64,000 nt of DNA from Adineta ricciae (lineage: Eukaryota; Rotifera; Eurotatoria; Adinetida; Adinetidae), in NCBI GenBank assembly GCA_905250025.1, contig CAJNOJ010000420.1, positions 1 through 64,000 on the forward strand, given 5' to 3'. Position numbers and translations under genes: made by a program. The notes under the pieces were generated by a model. The model searched no databases. It saw nothing but the letters and a program-made list of their open reading frames with translations, and was not told the origin of the DNA. Of this stretch, positions 1 through 11,200 are shown piece after piece. Positions within the stretch are counted from its first letter, which is position 1. Every line of letters begins with the position of its first letter.

Positions 1-73
1 TTTCAATGGAACAGGGTAAGAGTGATTTTGATACAATAGCTCTTTGTTATGCCCTGAACTTCTTTATCTCTAG

Positions 74-436
74 ATAAATCCGGATGATCGTGTTCCGAAA
101 ATGGCTGAAGATGTTTCACCTGATCATCTTCGATTGTTTCCACTTCATGATGATGTGATTACACGCACAGTCGAAATCGATGACGAATATCGTCTGAAAA
201 TGATGTATCATCTAAGATGGCTACGAGAAAAGGCGACAATGTTAGTCTCATTTTACTTTGATGATTCTTTTCTACATTGATTTTGTTCTTTTAATTTTAG
301 CACAACATTTATATGCCAAGTTACTTGTGAACTATGTGATATGGATTTCAATTACACATCAGATTTATTTGCTCATTTATCATCCAGTCAACACCGTGAA
401 CTTGTTCGACAGCTCGAACTCATTCACTGCGTCTAG
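74..436 (+). CDS. 3' end of a C2H2-type zinc-finger gene (partial)
   Basis: This is the 3' part of a gene that starts left of the window. An acceptor ends at 73 and the exons are 74-240 and 301-436, separated by a 60-bp GT-AG intron; the phases agree (2 then 1 base). A preceding exon ends near 15 at a GTAAGA donor. The last exon encodes one zinc finger, C-x2-C-x12-H-x5-H, beginning CELCDMDFNYTSD, and stops at 434-436. A degenerate copy of both exons lies at 6.36-6.72 kb on the other strand, where it is preceded by a Tudor-like segment, so the full gene may be a Tudor plus zinc-finger protein. That domain link is inference. No symbol can be assigned. Confidence 0.6.
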
Positions 437-1524
437 TTTCTGTTCTTTTTTTCACTTATTCTCTTGTAGTTATGTTACATTTTTGTCATATTTTTTTCTT
501 TGAACAATTGTTGGTTTTTGGTTTTCTTTCTTCAATGCCTAGTACTCCCTTTTTTGTGTAAGTTTAAAAAAGCACCTGATCACGTAAAATGAAAGAAATG
601 AATCGTAGAAGTAAATTCATTTTGTTCAATCATCTATCAATCAAGTTGCGTAAAGATGCAATTTCACATAGATCCGATTCTTTATTACGAACAACAGAAC
701 AAACGTAGCAATATTGTCTTTAGAAGCTTGACGAATGGGCTCATAACTAATTATTTGACAATACGTCCGATAAAACTAACTGCTTCTTTTTTCTTACTCA
801 AAGATTGTTAGCGACGGTGATATGTCTTGACAGAAACCATTTTTGATGATTGTCATGATTTTTTGTTTCTATTTCACTGAGATATCGACATCAATTTCAA
901 ATGTATTAGCATATTCGGCTAGTTTTACTCTTCAAAACTATTTGTTTAATTGAATAAATTTCAGGTCAATAGTGTAGCTTGAAAATGGGCAGTTTCTTGA
1001 TGTTGGTTCTCTCTATAGGATGGTAAAACTATCGATACGAAATGCAAGAGATCCTAGGGTTAAAATAATATTTACTGAAGAGAAACAGAGAAAGAGAAAT
1101 GTGAATTTCTTCGTGATATTACGAACACGAACAGATATAAAAAGAGACAAACGAGATTGTTGTGAGTCTCTTGTATCAGAGGATGTGATGAAACCTCCAG
1201 CTACCGACTAGATCGTAAGCTGAATCGACTAGTCGAACGAATCTGGAAGGGATGAGAGATGAAGCGAATGAATGTGGATCAGATGATAAGGGTGTTTCAT
1301 TGACGAAATCAAATAAAACACTAAAGAAAACGATAACGAAAGACTGGTCGAAAAGAGAAAAAAAAACAGCATATATACAGATCGGAGATGATCTGAGAAA
1401 AAAAAATAGAAAAAGAAGAAAACAACGAAGAAATACAATCGCAGAGATCAGCATGAGAATGGACATGATAATCAAACGAAAACTAAAACGATAGAAAAGA
1501 AAGAGAAAAAGATATACATATATT
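437..1524. other. Intergenic, no supported gene
   Basis: AT-rich DNA. Short open frames near 1020-1211 and 1252-1494 are Lys/Arg-rich, overlap each other on opposite strands, and show no splice context or domain. I see nothing else. Confidence 0.5.
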
Positions 1525-1800
1525 CCCTTTTCTGAAAGAAAGGGTTATAACCGCGTTAAAACTGGTTAAAGTTTGTTTGTCCAAGCCAATCAGATTGCAG
1601 CATTTCATAAATCAATGAAAACCTAACGATGTTCCTTACGAAGTGATTGTTGCAATGTAATCGAGGTCAAGGATCTCGAATCTGAGGTTAGTTTCTCGAA
1701 ATTCCAATTCGCTAATTACTAATCAAGAAATGAAAAATTTTCTGGTTATCAAGTTAGGGTTCAGCGAAGGGTAATCTGTGCCCAAGATCTGTAATCTGCT
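1525..1800. repeat. Terminal segment of a repeat element, inverted copy of the one ending at 21377
   Basis: Begins with CCCTTTTCTGAAAGA and continues into sequence that, reverse-complemented, matches about 20930-21377: the terminal motif, the TCTGATTGGCTTGGACA block and the block around ATTCGAGATCC. Similarity is patchy but in the same order across about 250 bp. This copy lacks the CAGA microsatellite and the 123-bp tandem units. Confidence 0.6.
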
Positions 1801-1886
1801 GTTAGTTTTTCAATAAAAAAAACCTGTTCTATTTTTTAGACAAAGGTCGATTTTTTAGGCGATGACATATAGCTCGGCTGAGAGTA

Positions 1887-2110
1887 TTCTTGAGACTATG
1901 TATAACAAAATCTATTCCTAAACACACATGAGGGTGGGCTTAGGCAGAGCCGAGCCTATCCCTATCTATTCATAAGTATGTGTAGGAGTGTATCAGGAAT
2001 TCGTCACTTATATTATAAGTCGAATTAGGCAGCAAATGACGAATTCCTAGCACACTACAATCCCTATATACAATAGAAATAGGAATAGATTTTGTTTGAG
2101 TTATACATAT
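1887..2110. repeat. Nested inverted-repeat element (MITE-like)
   Basis: Outer arms share AGGAATAGATTTTGTT-type sequence in opposite orientation (about 1899-1920 and 2083-2106). Inner arms AGGAATTCGTCA (about 1995-2006) and TGACGAATTCCT (about 2037-2048) form a second hairpin. No coding capacity. The length and symmetry fit a non-autonomous DNA transposon; boundaries are approximate. Confidence 0.5.
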
Positions 2111-2289
2111 ATACCCTCACCCATCCTAACTTTTGTTTATCACTATTTTCATGTGTTAATAGCCTTCAATTTTATTCAATAAATCGGTTGCCTTTTCATT
2201 TATTTTATCTCCCACTCTCTGCAATACTCGTTCTCCACAAAAACATGAAGTAAGATTTTTCTTCTACTTTCATACCAGAATCATGACTC

Positions 2290-3420
2290 ACGATTCATGA
2301 GTCGATGAGATTTCGTAAATTTCCTTCCACTGATCGATTTCTCAATACGAATTTGTCCTTCTTCTAACGCCACATAATTGATGAAATCACCATTGATCTG
2401 AACAGGAAGCATTTTTGTCGCAAAAAGATATGACGCATTGGTGTTTAATGGTAGACGTTGAACGAAGACTTAAACGAGCACGAAAGCGAAATAATTTCCT
2501 ACTTACCAGTGAATGTCTTTTTCTGACGAATTGTTGTCGTCCATCGACTTAAATATCATTCCATATCATATCAGAGCAGTTTGACAGAAATGTTTTTTAA
2601 AAACAGCATATTGGCTTCGGTGTTCCCAATTACATCAACGTGATCGTCGATATCTCAAATCGCTACGCTCGAAGATACGGAAAATACATTAATAGAAGAA
2701 AACGTCTCTCTTCGCCGACTACCGACTAATGATGAGTGAGAGAAAGGAATAGAGAACGATTCACGTTTATCATTAGTTGATTGTGGACGTATATGATGCG
2801 AGACAAGTTCAGATCCTGTGCAAAGAGAAACGTTTTCTGCTACTAATGTATTTTGCATCAATGGATAATTTGAAAATTTTGTATTTTGTCAGGAGTATCC
2901 ATTTGAAAGGTCGACGTTGTCGTGACGATAATTAACAATGCTGAATCCCAAAGATACTGCTTTATTTTAACGAGCATATTTTCTTCTAAACTGTTCCAGG
3001 TTGGTGCACTTTACGAATATTGATCATTCGTACACATACATCACACAGAGCAATGGTTGATGATAAACCATTTGAATAACGAATAAATCGCTGGACACCA
3101 GGACGTATTCGATAATTTTCCTACACTACTAAACGAAGAAAGAATAAAAACATTTTTAGTAACGCAAATATCTCACTTGAAAAGCGTGTTCATCATTTGC
3201 TGTTTCAGGGAAACCTTTCTAAATCAAACTTTGTCAAAGAGTCATTCGTCTCATTGCATTATAATGTTGATGCGATCAAGTTGATTGACTATCTAAGATA
3301 ACGTCACATTTGATGATATTTTGTGCAGTAGCTTTGATTACATCTTCAACTTGGCATTCAGCAACAAGTCAATCACCGTAGTTCTATGGTTGAGCGTGCC
3401 AAAAATAATGAATTAATTGT
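2290..3420 (-). pseudogene. Degenerate coding remnant, unidentified
   Basis: Several short stretches on the minus strand read like real exons. One at about 2285-2440 includes MLPVQINGDFINYVALEEGQ. Another at about 3000-3120 includes YRIRPGVQRFIRYSNG and is followed by a Cys-containing run. A third near 3300-3400 includes CQVEDVIKATAQN but carries in-frame stops. Plausible donors exist (GTAAGT near 2505), but no continuous model can be built because stops interrupt the pieces. I read this as a decayed gene, possibly related to the zinc-finger/Tudor genes nearby; that relationship is a guess. Confidence 0.35.
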
Positions 3421-3832
3421 TCCCAAACATCTAAATAAGAAAGAGATAGTTATTTCAAATCATTTTTCTTCTGCAACTTGCTAAAATGCTTCATTGAATA
3501 AGATTAACAAAGTGCTGTAAAATGAAAAATGGTTTTATCGAAATGTATTGTCTATTTTTTTTATTGAAGAATGTCCACAACACCAGCGACCGCGTCGAAG
3601 ACATTGAAGAACAGTTGCGTTCTTGTTTTCGATGGCAACTCCGACACTATTAATGAATGTCTTCGACGTCATCTGCGCAAATTGGAGAAGACCAATAGAA
3701 CAAACAAAAAGAATGCTCGTAAGGGTGCTTCACATCCGACCAAACTAGTATTTCTAATTTACTTTGACGATGGAGGTAAAATGAAAAGTAAATAACATTT
3801 TAAACAATGAATCGTGTTCTTCCTTATTTTAG

Positions 3833-4188
3833 TCATATCTCGAACATATTGAAGCCAAGATTGCTTATCGGATCGGTCTCTTTCGATATCTATCGAGATC
3901 AGCACAAGAACCAAACAACAAGACGATGATGAATGTCTTCAAATCCGTTATACGCACAGTCATCATATACGGCTATCCTGTCCTTCTCACAGCCGACCAA
4001 AAAATATGGGATCGCTTACAAATCATGCAGAACAAAGCAATCAGAGCTGCATTGGATTTACCCATATTAGAAGCGTCGATAAACTCGATCATTCTTGTGT
4101 CGCCCGAGTCTATACAATATAAAACGAATTCAATTCAGCTGACTATTCTTTCGATCGTTTTTCTCGTTCTGTCTTCTTTTCATATGTA
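3833..4188 (+). mobile_element. Non-LTR retrotransposon reverse-transcriptase fragment
   Basis: The plus-strand frame from about 3833 reads YLEHIEAKIAYRIGLFRYLS, then KSVIRTVIIYGYPVLL and LQIMQNKAIRAALDLP. This is the pattern downstream of the RT catalytic core in LINE-type elements, where the hydrophobic Y/G/L motif and the IQNKALR-like motif are conserved. The catalytic Y-x-D-D region is absent, so it is a truncated, dead copy. The frame runs on into unrelated Ile/Leu-rich sequence before the stop at 4186-4188. The open frame just upstream (3571-3795) is Lys/Arg-rich and unassigned; it may belong to the same element or to an older exon. Confidence 0.6.
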
Positions 4189-4518
4189 ATATCGAATCGA
4201 ATCGAATCAATGTATTTCCTGACTCTTTTACCACTACCGAATATTTCACTCATTCTTACATCTAATACGAGAAAGATTCAATCTATCTGCCGATTAAACC
4301 ATAACCGTTTCAATTCTCTTTCCTTTCCTCCAACTTCTTTTTCTTATCATAATACATCACAGACGCACACCACTACCATACACAAACCATATTTTCTCCG
4401 TGTTTATTTTCTCATCCTTTTTTCCTAGGACAAAAGACATTCGTCATGGGTCCTTTCTTCTTTCATTTCTCGTGCCCAGCTTTCGTGTGACAACTAACCG
4501 TTGATTTTTTGCTTATGC

Positions 4519-5583
4519 AGTAATGTTACTTTAGTCAACGAACAGAAAGGACCAATTTCACGTCCGACACCACCGATATCGCCGTTCAATCGTTTGTCGG
4601 TGAGTTCGACGTCGTTACCATTGGTCTCAATTCCACCACGATTAATTCCATTGGCAACAACAACTACTTGTTTAATTTTACCGATAGTTCTTCCACCATC
4701 ATCACCAGCTGCTGCTTCACCAACTATTACTTCGCCATCATCACCTACTGCAATGGAAACTGTTACATCTAATAAAATGCAGTTTATCTGTTCAATTACC
4801 AAAGTAATTGATAGTTCATTCTTTCTTTTCGAGATAATAGATATAATGTTATTTTGTAACGGATATAAGAACTAGACAAACAAAATTGCATTCTTGATGT
4901 CTGCTTTTTTCTTTTCAGGAAAACGAGCCCGCATGGTTAATTGGATTGAAACAGTTTCATCACGACGCACTAAGACCAGTTGACAAGCAAATTCAACGAT
5001 TGAGTGATGATCATCGAATAGTTGAAGATCATTTGAATGAAGCTGAAGAAATGATCACGTCAACTGCTGAACAGAAAAAGCAACTGGATGAAGAATGCCG
5101 CCCAGGACAATGGTTCCTGAAGTAGGATTCCATGGAATCAACAGAATACCACGGAACCAGCCGTTTACGTGCCGGATTGTTGGACCTGGGCGTATGGTGG
5201 ATGATCAAATTCGACATTTAGTGGTCGAAAAAACGATCATCTACAATAGTTTGGTCCTTGTCAAAGGACAAAACGATAAAAGAATTTATACGAACCAGTC
5301 TGCGTTGATTAAAGAAAACATTGATCAGATGCGAGCCGCGCGAGCTAAAATCAACCAATACTGGCTTGATCGGATCAATGACGAACTTCGAAAACGTCAA
5401 ACGCACAATTATCGGTAAGTTTCATAAATCAAAGTAAAGTTTTCCTCAAATGCGACACATAAACACCACATTTAACTCCTTGTTTGTCTCAATTGTGTTT
5501 TCAGTCATGGTGTCCTCTCATCAAAAACAACGATCAAACGTTTGAATCAAGACGGTGGTCGACGAAAATCATTTGTTTTGTGA
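4519..5583 (+). pseudogene. Coiled-coil protein gene interrupted by a 92-bp insertion
   Basis: Exons are about 4519-4803 (Pro/Ser/Thr-rich), 4919-5414 and 5505-5583, with matching phases. The second exon is a charged coiled coil (start ENEPAWLIGLKQF). At 5101 the frame is broken by an insertion that brings in a stop soon after CRPGQWFLK. Skipping 5101-5192 restores a single frame: codon CG|T rejoins to MVDDQIRHLV and runs through the splice at 5414/5505 to the stop at 5581-5583. The upstream start was not found, since the LINE fragment lies just before it. General layout (short acidic lead, coiled coil, basic tail) resembles the gene at 8279-21749, so the two may be distant paralogs. Function unknown. 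Confidence 0.6.
5101..5192. mobile_element. Short MITE inserted in a coding exon
   Basis: A 90-92 bp element bounded by CCCAGG and CCTGGG (CGCCCAGG/CCTGGGCG if the flanking CG is included). The host sequence CCG|TATGG is split with a possible 2-bp CG duplication. The right end, GCCGGATTGTTGGACCTGGG, is very like the right end of the element at 6215-6353. No coding capacity. Confidence 0.65.
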
Positions 5584-6214
5584 ATGTGGACTTTGTTTTT
5601 AATCAAGTCAATTGTTTCAGTAATTAATCAATTTGTTTGCTTAATCATTTTGCTTTGATTGTTTAATTTGTAATTAATTGTCTATAAAATCAATAAAATT
5701 TTATCTGTCAGAGAACGAGAACAAAATAAACTTATTTTGAATGATACTAGTACGAAAAAAGAACTAATTCCACATACGTAACATTCATGCGATCACCATT
5801 GAAGAAAATGATCGTACCACGAACATTATAGCGAATCGGCGGAAAACCTAAATATGTAACTATAAGAGAAAACTTATAAGCGAAATCAATACTCATTTAT
5901 GAAATACATGCCTTGCTTTCGCGATGCCACCATCACATTTGTCCATTATTTAATATTTAGCGATCGCGCTCACTACGCAGAAGAATTTCATTTCAATATC
6001 ATCTTCCTTCTTTTATTGAATTCACATTTGTTTTCAATCACAGTTACAGGAAACAACTGGAAAAACATGCATTCACAAGAAAAAAAAAACGCAACAGCCA
6101 ACGTTTTCCCACAAAAGAAATGCAACTTGAAAAGTATCGAAACTACAAGAAAACGAACATACAACAAGAACCGTACACAATAGAATACTTCGAGTTTTCA
6201 ATCTAGTTCTCGAT
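5584..6214. other. Intergenic, no supported gene
   Basis: Contains AATAAAATT-type poly(A) context near 5691, just after the coiled-coil gene. A short frame at 5899-6183 has no domain or splice context. Confidence 0.4.
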
Positions 6215-6353
6215 CCCAGGTTATTATGGCACGGTCGGTTCCGACCGGTTAGGTTCGTTTTCAGACCATTTCCTTGCCGCTGGAATCGGCGAAAACTGTG
6301 CCGGAACCGACTCAGATTTCAACGGATCCAGTCGCCGGAATGATCGACCTGGG
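6215..6353. mobile_element. MITE with CCCAGG/CCTGGG termini, second family member
   Basis: 139 bp, relatively GC-rich against the AT-rich background, starting CCCAGGTTATTATGGCACGG and ending GCCGGAATGATCGACCTGGG. It also has an internal palindrome (CGGTCGGTTCCGACCGG). It adjoins the broken 3' end of the zinc-finger pseudogene. No clear target duplication is visible. Confidence 0.55.
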
Positions 6354-6357
6354 TTAA

Positions 6358-7000
6358 TGTTGATTGGATGATAAATGAGAAAATAAATCTGATGTGTAAT
6401 TAAAATCCATATCACATAGCTCACAAGTAACTTGGCATATAAATGTTGTTCTGTGTAAAGAAAATAAAACAAATCGAAGTTGGCCACGATCATCAAACAC
6501 AAGTTCAATCATATTGTTGCATTTTGTTCGAACAAAACCAAATGACACATTATTTTAAGATGGTATGTATCATCGATTGGAACTGTACGTGAGATCACAT
6601 CATTATGAAGCGGAAATGATCAAAGATGATCTGGTGGAACACGATCATCCGGATTCAACTAAATATGAACGACACGAAGATTTCACTCGGTCTTCTCATA
6701 CTGAATATGACTCACTCGATTCCATTGAAGTGTTCCAAAGTAATTGTTTCGACTTGGTGGTCGTTTTGCTTCAAGTAATCTACGATTTCAGAGAATGACT
6801 TTCGATTTAACATCAAGCGAGATAAATAAANTGTTTCTGTATTGACTTCAAACTTACGTTGATCGATCGGAACATGTTCAGTATTTCCCCAATCAACAAA
6901 GAAGACTTCGACAGTCACATTATCAATACGATGTGTAATTTTCGCTCGATAACATTCGTATTAATTGAGACTATTGTTGTTGCTGTTGCTTGTGACGATG
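6358..7000 (-). pseudogene. Degenerate Tudor/zinc-finger gene copy
   Basis: On the minus strand a Tudor-like core (VEVFFVDWGNTEHVPIDQ, about 6860-6925) is followed by sequence clearly homologous to 74-240, with CATCTTTGATC and TTCATAATG creating stops, and then by the zinc-finger exon (CELCDMDFNYTSD, about 6360-6455). The zinc-finger exon loses its last codons at the edge of the 6215-6353 element. A stop also precedes the Tudor core. One N at 6831 lies inside. The copy is inverted relative to the gene at 74-436 and looks non-functional. Confidence 0.6.
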
Positions 7001-8190
7001 TTAGAAGAAAAACTTGTACAACACACATCATTCTATTTTCAACAAATGTTGTTGTTAATGAATCTTAATGATTGTGGTGAGATTTCGTTGATTGATTTCA
7101 TTTGTTGCACTGATTTCGAATTAATATATTGTGTTCAAAAGTAGTTACTATGATACACAATGCAGAAAATGACTGAAATTGATTATCGAGTAAAGATTAT
7201 TGTCATAACTTGTAATAATGAATTACTTCTCTGCGAATATCTAAACGGAGAAATATTGAGAAAATGTAAGAATAATTCAAACTATCTCCATTTCATACTA
7301 TTGATGTTGTATGTAATATCGACAGTAAAGATAAATTATTATTGACTAAGTTCAAGTCCCATTTTCAATTAGAATCGCAATGAATCAAACAAATGCGATT
7401 CGAGGCAGCAAAAGAAAAGAGACTTCGATATGTGAGCGTGGTTTGTCCATTTCGTTGATCTTCCTGATTTTTATGAATGATGTCGCTAGTATTCATATAC
7501 ATATGCATATGTATGTTGTTATCTGTAAAAGATACTCTAGCGTGAATTAGTTTGAAGTTATGTATATTTAGTTAGTCTAGTCATTACCACTCAAGAGTTA
7601 GTCATGCTAAGTTAACGGCAGAACGCTGCATTGTTTTGACAAAAAGCGCAGCAATCTGTCACGAAAGATACATCTGATCAAATTTGTTTCTTTCAAAGAT
7701 CAGCGTTGTTATTTTATTTGAAAAATCAATAATTTGAATCAATTTTGAATGATTGACAAAGTAAACAACAGTATTGCAAACGGAGTGAAGATCGAAATAT
7801 TTGTTTCTGTGTTGAAACATGTTCTCTATTCAAGTCTTTATAATCGTTGACAGAAATCAAAAAAAGATGCCAACAAGTTTTGTGGACTAAACGAACATAG
7901 AAGCTCTTCATATCATTTTCACGGTCCCAATTCGGAAATACGATCTGATCCAACATCAGAAAAAGAACGCGAAAATTATCGCTTTCCCTTTGGCCGAAAA
8001 CACACCGAAAAAATAAATTTAAGTTGGAATCGTATCATCCAATACAAGTCTGTTTTATCTCTTAAATCATCTTTTTTAGACGGCTTAATGATAAAACAAA
8101 ACGTGATGAACCATAATCATATAACTCATCAGACGAGAGACATATATTATTCAACAATACTCGTCTGATATGATCATTTCCTCATTCATC
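7001..8190. other. Intergenic, one weak minus-strand frame
   Basis: An open frame at 7726-7956 (minus) contains FPNWDRENDMKSFYVRLV, which looks protein-like but has no partner exons; it may be a further fragment of the decayed Tudor gene. A perfect alternating palindrome (ATACATATGCATATGTAT) sits near 7497. Nothing else is supported. Confidence 0.35.
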
Positions 8191-8200
8191 TATATAAACT
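8189..8200 (+). promoter_or_regulatory. Candidate TATA box
   Basis: TCTATATAAACTG lies about 85 bp before the ATG at 8279, in a reasonable place for a core promoter of the coiled-coil gene. Confidence 0.35.
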
Positions 8201-8278
8201 GATAGGTCACAAGACATAATCGATCTTCAACATTATTCGACACTTCTTCAGCTTAATCGTAATATACTCAACTTCTCA

Positions 8279-11200
8279 ATGGATCAAAATGATGTTCAAC
8301 ATCTTGATGACGAGGTAAGTGAAAGATTTATTTTACAAATTAGTTTCTATTTCAATGGGAGTTCTGCAGTTTGGATCGAATGAGAATAGACGTCAACAAT
8401 CGATCTGGATTCACTAGATGATGATGTTGAATGATTATTTTCTGTTTTGTAGGAACAAATGCCAGATTGGGTGATCGAAATACGTGAAGGATATCGTCGA
8501 GATATGGAAATTTTTCATCAAGGAGTTCTCGAATTACGAGGCCAACTAAATCAATGTTTGGAAGGAATCGCAAGAACAAATGCTGATCTGAAACGAACGC
8601 ATCAATTACAAGTGGACACTATGGCACGATTACGTTCAGTGGATGCAGAAATTGACTTATGTAAACAGAAAATGGATGCATATGATCAACAACTTACGGT
8701 GTACCGGGAAAAAATTGCTGCTTGTAATGAACAAGTAACGCTCATCCTTTGGATTCGCTGACCCTTTTCTGAAAGACTTTTCAGAATGCTGAACACATTC
8801 AGAGACTTTGAAAGAGAAAAAACGCACTGCGATTACTACTAGTGCTCAACTGAATCATGTCACCATGTCACGCACTAGAACTGGAATGAATAGGATACAG
8901 AGGTCTCTTTAGGAATCAGACCGATTAGCCATTTGTCAGTGGATAATTCTCCAGCACTAACTATATTGACTGAGAAATTCATCACTCAACGGCTACTCAC
9001 GGCCAACCATTGACTTTGTCATCTGTTTTTCTTTTTTCACATCACGCGCATGGAAATTTTCATAAATGCTTTACTAAGTCACTCANAATTTCCTAGTCAT
9101 TTTTCGACCATTCATTTCGTACATGTATTTTTAGATTTTTAACAACAGATTTCGCCTATTTTCCTTTTTCCAATCTTATTATGCGTTCAGAATGGGAAAG
9201 ATCGTTGTTATTATCATTTCAAAAAGCTATTAGGCCATTCTCGAGACATATGCAGTCTTGTGGGATATAATCCTGACTGAGACTGAATGTAGTTTGAATG
9301 TGTTTGAGGCGTCGAAGAACGATCTTTACCATGGAAATGTGGCTGACAGCGAACGTATTAGTGGATGAGGGTGTCTAGGAAATATGAGTGTTCTTATAAG
9401 CTTTAGATATACGGTGACTGCACCCACCCTCAACCAACCTAATTTCACCCATACCCCTAAAGTTTTTTCAAAATAGTTAGATCGGTCCTTCAAATCATGA
9501 TAACAACGATCTTTCCCATTCGGAACGCATAATAAGATTGGAAAAAGGAAAATAGGCGAAATCTGTTGTTAAAAATCTAAAAATACATGTACGAAATGAA
9601 TGGTCGAAAAATGACTAGGAAATTTTGAGAAAGAAAGTGAGCTGAAGAAAGATAATACGTAGATTATATCTATGGTATCCAAGAAGTCGAATGGCGAAAG
9701 AAAAAAGTTTCTATCTTCATTAGAAAATGAGTTGGTGCATTCTCAATGAGCTTCACTCGAATGGTTGGTGTGTGAAAAGAAATAAATTTTTTTAAGGAGA
9801 AAGACATGCGTTGAGCGATGAAAACCTATTGTTCAAGTATCAGTTTTTGATGCTGAACCCACAGAAAAAACTTTCAAAGCTATAACAATTTTTTCCGAAG
9901 TGCTATCGTCAAAATCCCAGTAGAAAACCTGTTTTTTTAACCCTCGGTTTTCGCAGTATTATTCGATTTCCAGTAGCAAGATCATTTCTTATCTATATAA
10001 ATCATACATATTCGGATTCAGCGCATCAAACCACATCAGAATCCATTAAAAAATTGACAAAAAAAAAATTTGCTCGAATTTTGCATTGCTCCCACCTTAC
10101 AAAGAAAGCAAAAAATAACTGTAATTAATGCTTTCTGACAAATTGATCTAAGATGAGCTGTTTGAGTTTTTTATTATTATCGAGTTTGGTGAATGTGTTG
10201 ACGTATGATTCTTGTGCCTCATCTTTTTGAACATCAAAAACTCCTGTCGCTGCAGAATCAACTGTTGATGGATCAAAGATAAATCCGGGCAAAGCTCGGA
10301 TAGAAATAGAAGAGTTGTCACACCAAATGTACCCAATGTCTAGAAATGCACGTTCGAAGTCATAAGTTTGCTGTGTTCGAATCCATGCTGTTCGAATTAA
10401 TCGCGTGCGCAAAATTCGCTGTTGTTTAGCAGATCATTTTAGCTTAATACGCGACCCATACACTTCTATGAATTGATCGGCAGCGACTTCATAATGATGC
10501 TTGAATGCAGAAAAAGTAGACGCGTCCAGGATCTGCAAATAACAATACAAATGATTCTACAATATCATAATAAACTTTTATAAAAATTCTAATTTGAAGA
10601 CCCGAGTCTTATATTATGGATTTCAAGTCATTTTTCAGAAAGGGTCTTGTATTATGGGATGGTCTTTTATTATAGAGGGGGGTTTACTGTGAAACAACAG
10701 TGTTTTTTGAGCGCATCACTTATTCAGAATGTTTGAAAGAAATTAGTACATCGTTCTCATCATGAATATTTCATATAGTAATTTTGAATATTACATCAAG
10801 ACATGACTTTTCCTAAAAGCTATTTGTGTAGAGAAAAGTAGGTTTTTATTACGAAAGAGAGAAAGAAAAAAGAGAATAAAAAGGCATCTACTAGTAGCAG
10901 ATGCTATTCATTTTATTTTAAATACAATTGTTGTTGTTGTTGTCAAGTGAACGTTTGACTGCAATAGTTATGGATTGTATAAGAATTTCAATGTTGCTTT
11001 TGTTTGCTCTTTTCGAACAATCGCTCATGCAAGATATAAAGTCCGTTACAATGACAAGCATGAACGGATTGGAATTTCAGTGTGCTAACTCAAACTGTTT
11101 ACCATTCGTTACTACTACTGCACCAAACATCCTCCAATGTCAAATCCACTGTTTACGGCAACCCCAATGTAAAGCAACCACTTTTCAAGAGACAACTTGC

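Noticed and set aside
1176..1494. Overlapping short frames on both strands
   Set aside because: Homopolymer-rich, no domains, no splice sites, mutual overlap.
4494..4802. 102-residue minus-strand frame
   Set aside because: Antisense of the Pro/Ser-rich coiled-coil exon, which joins in phase to the next exon.
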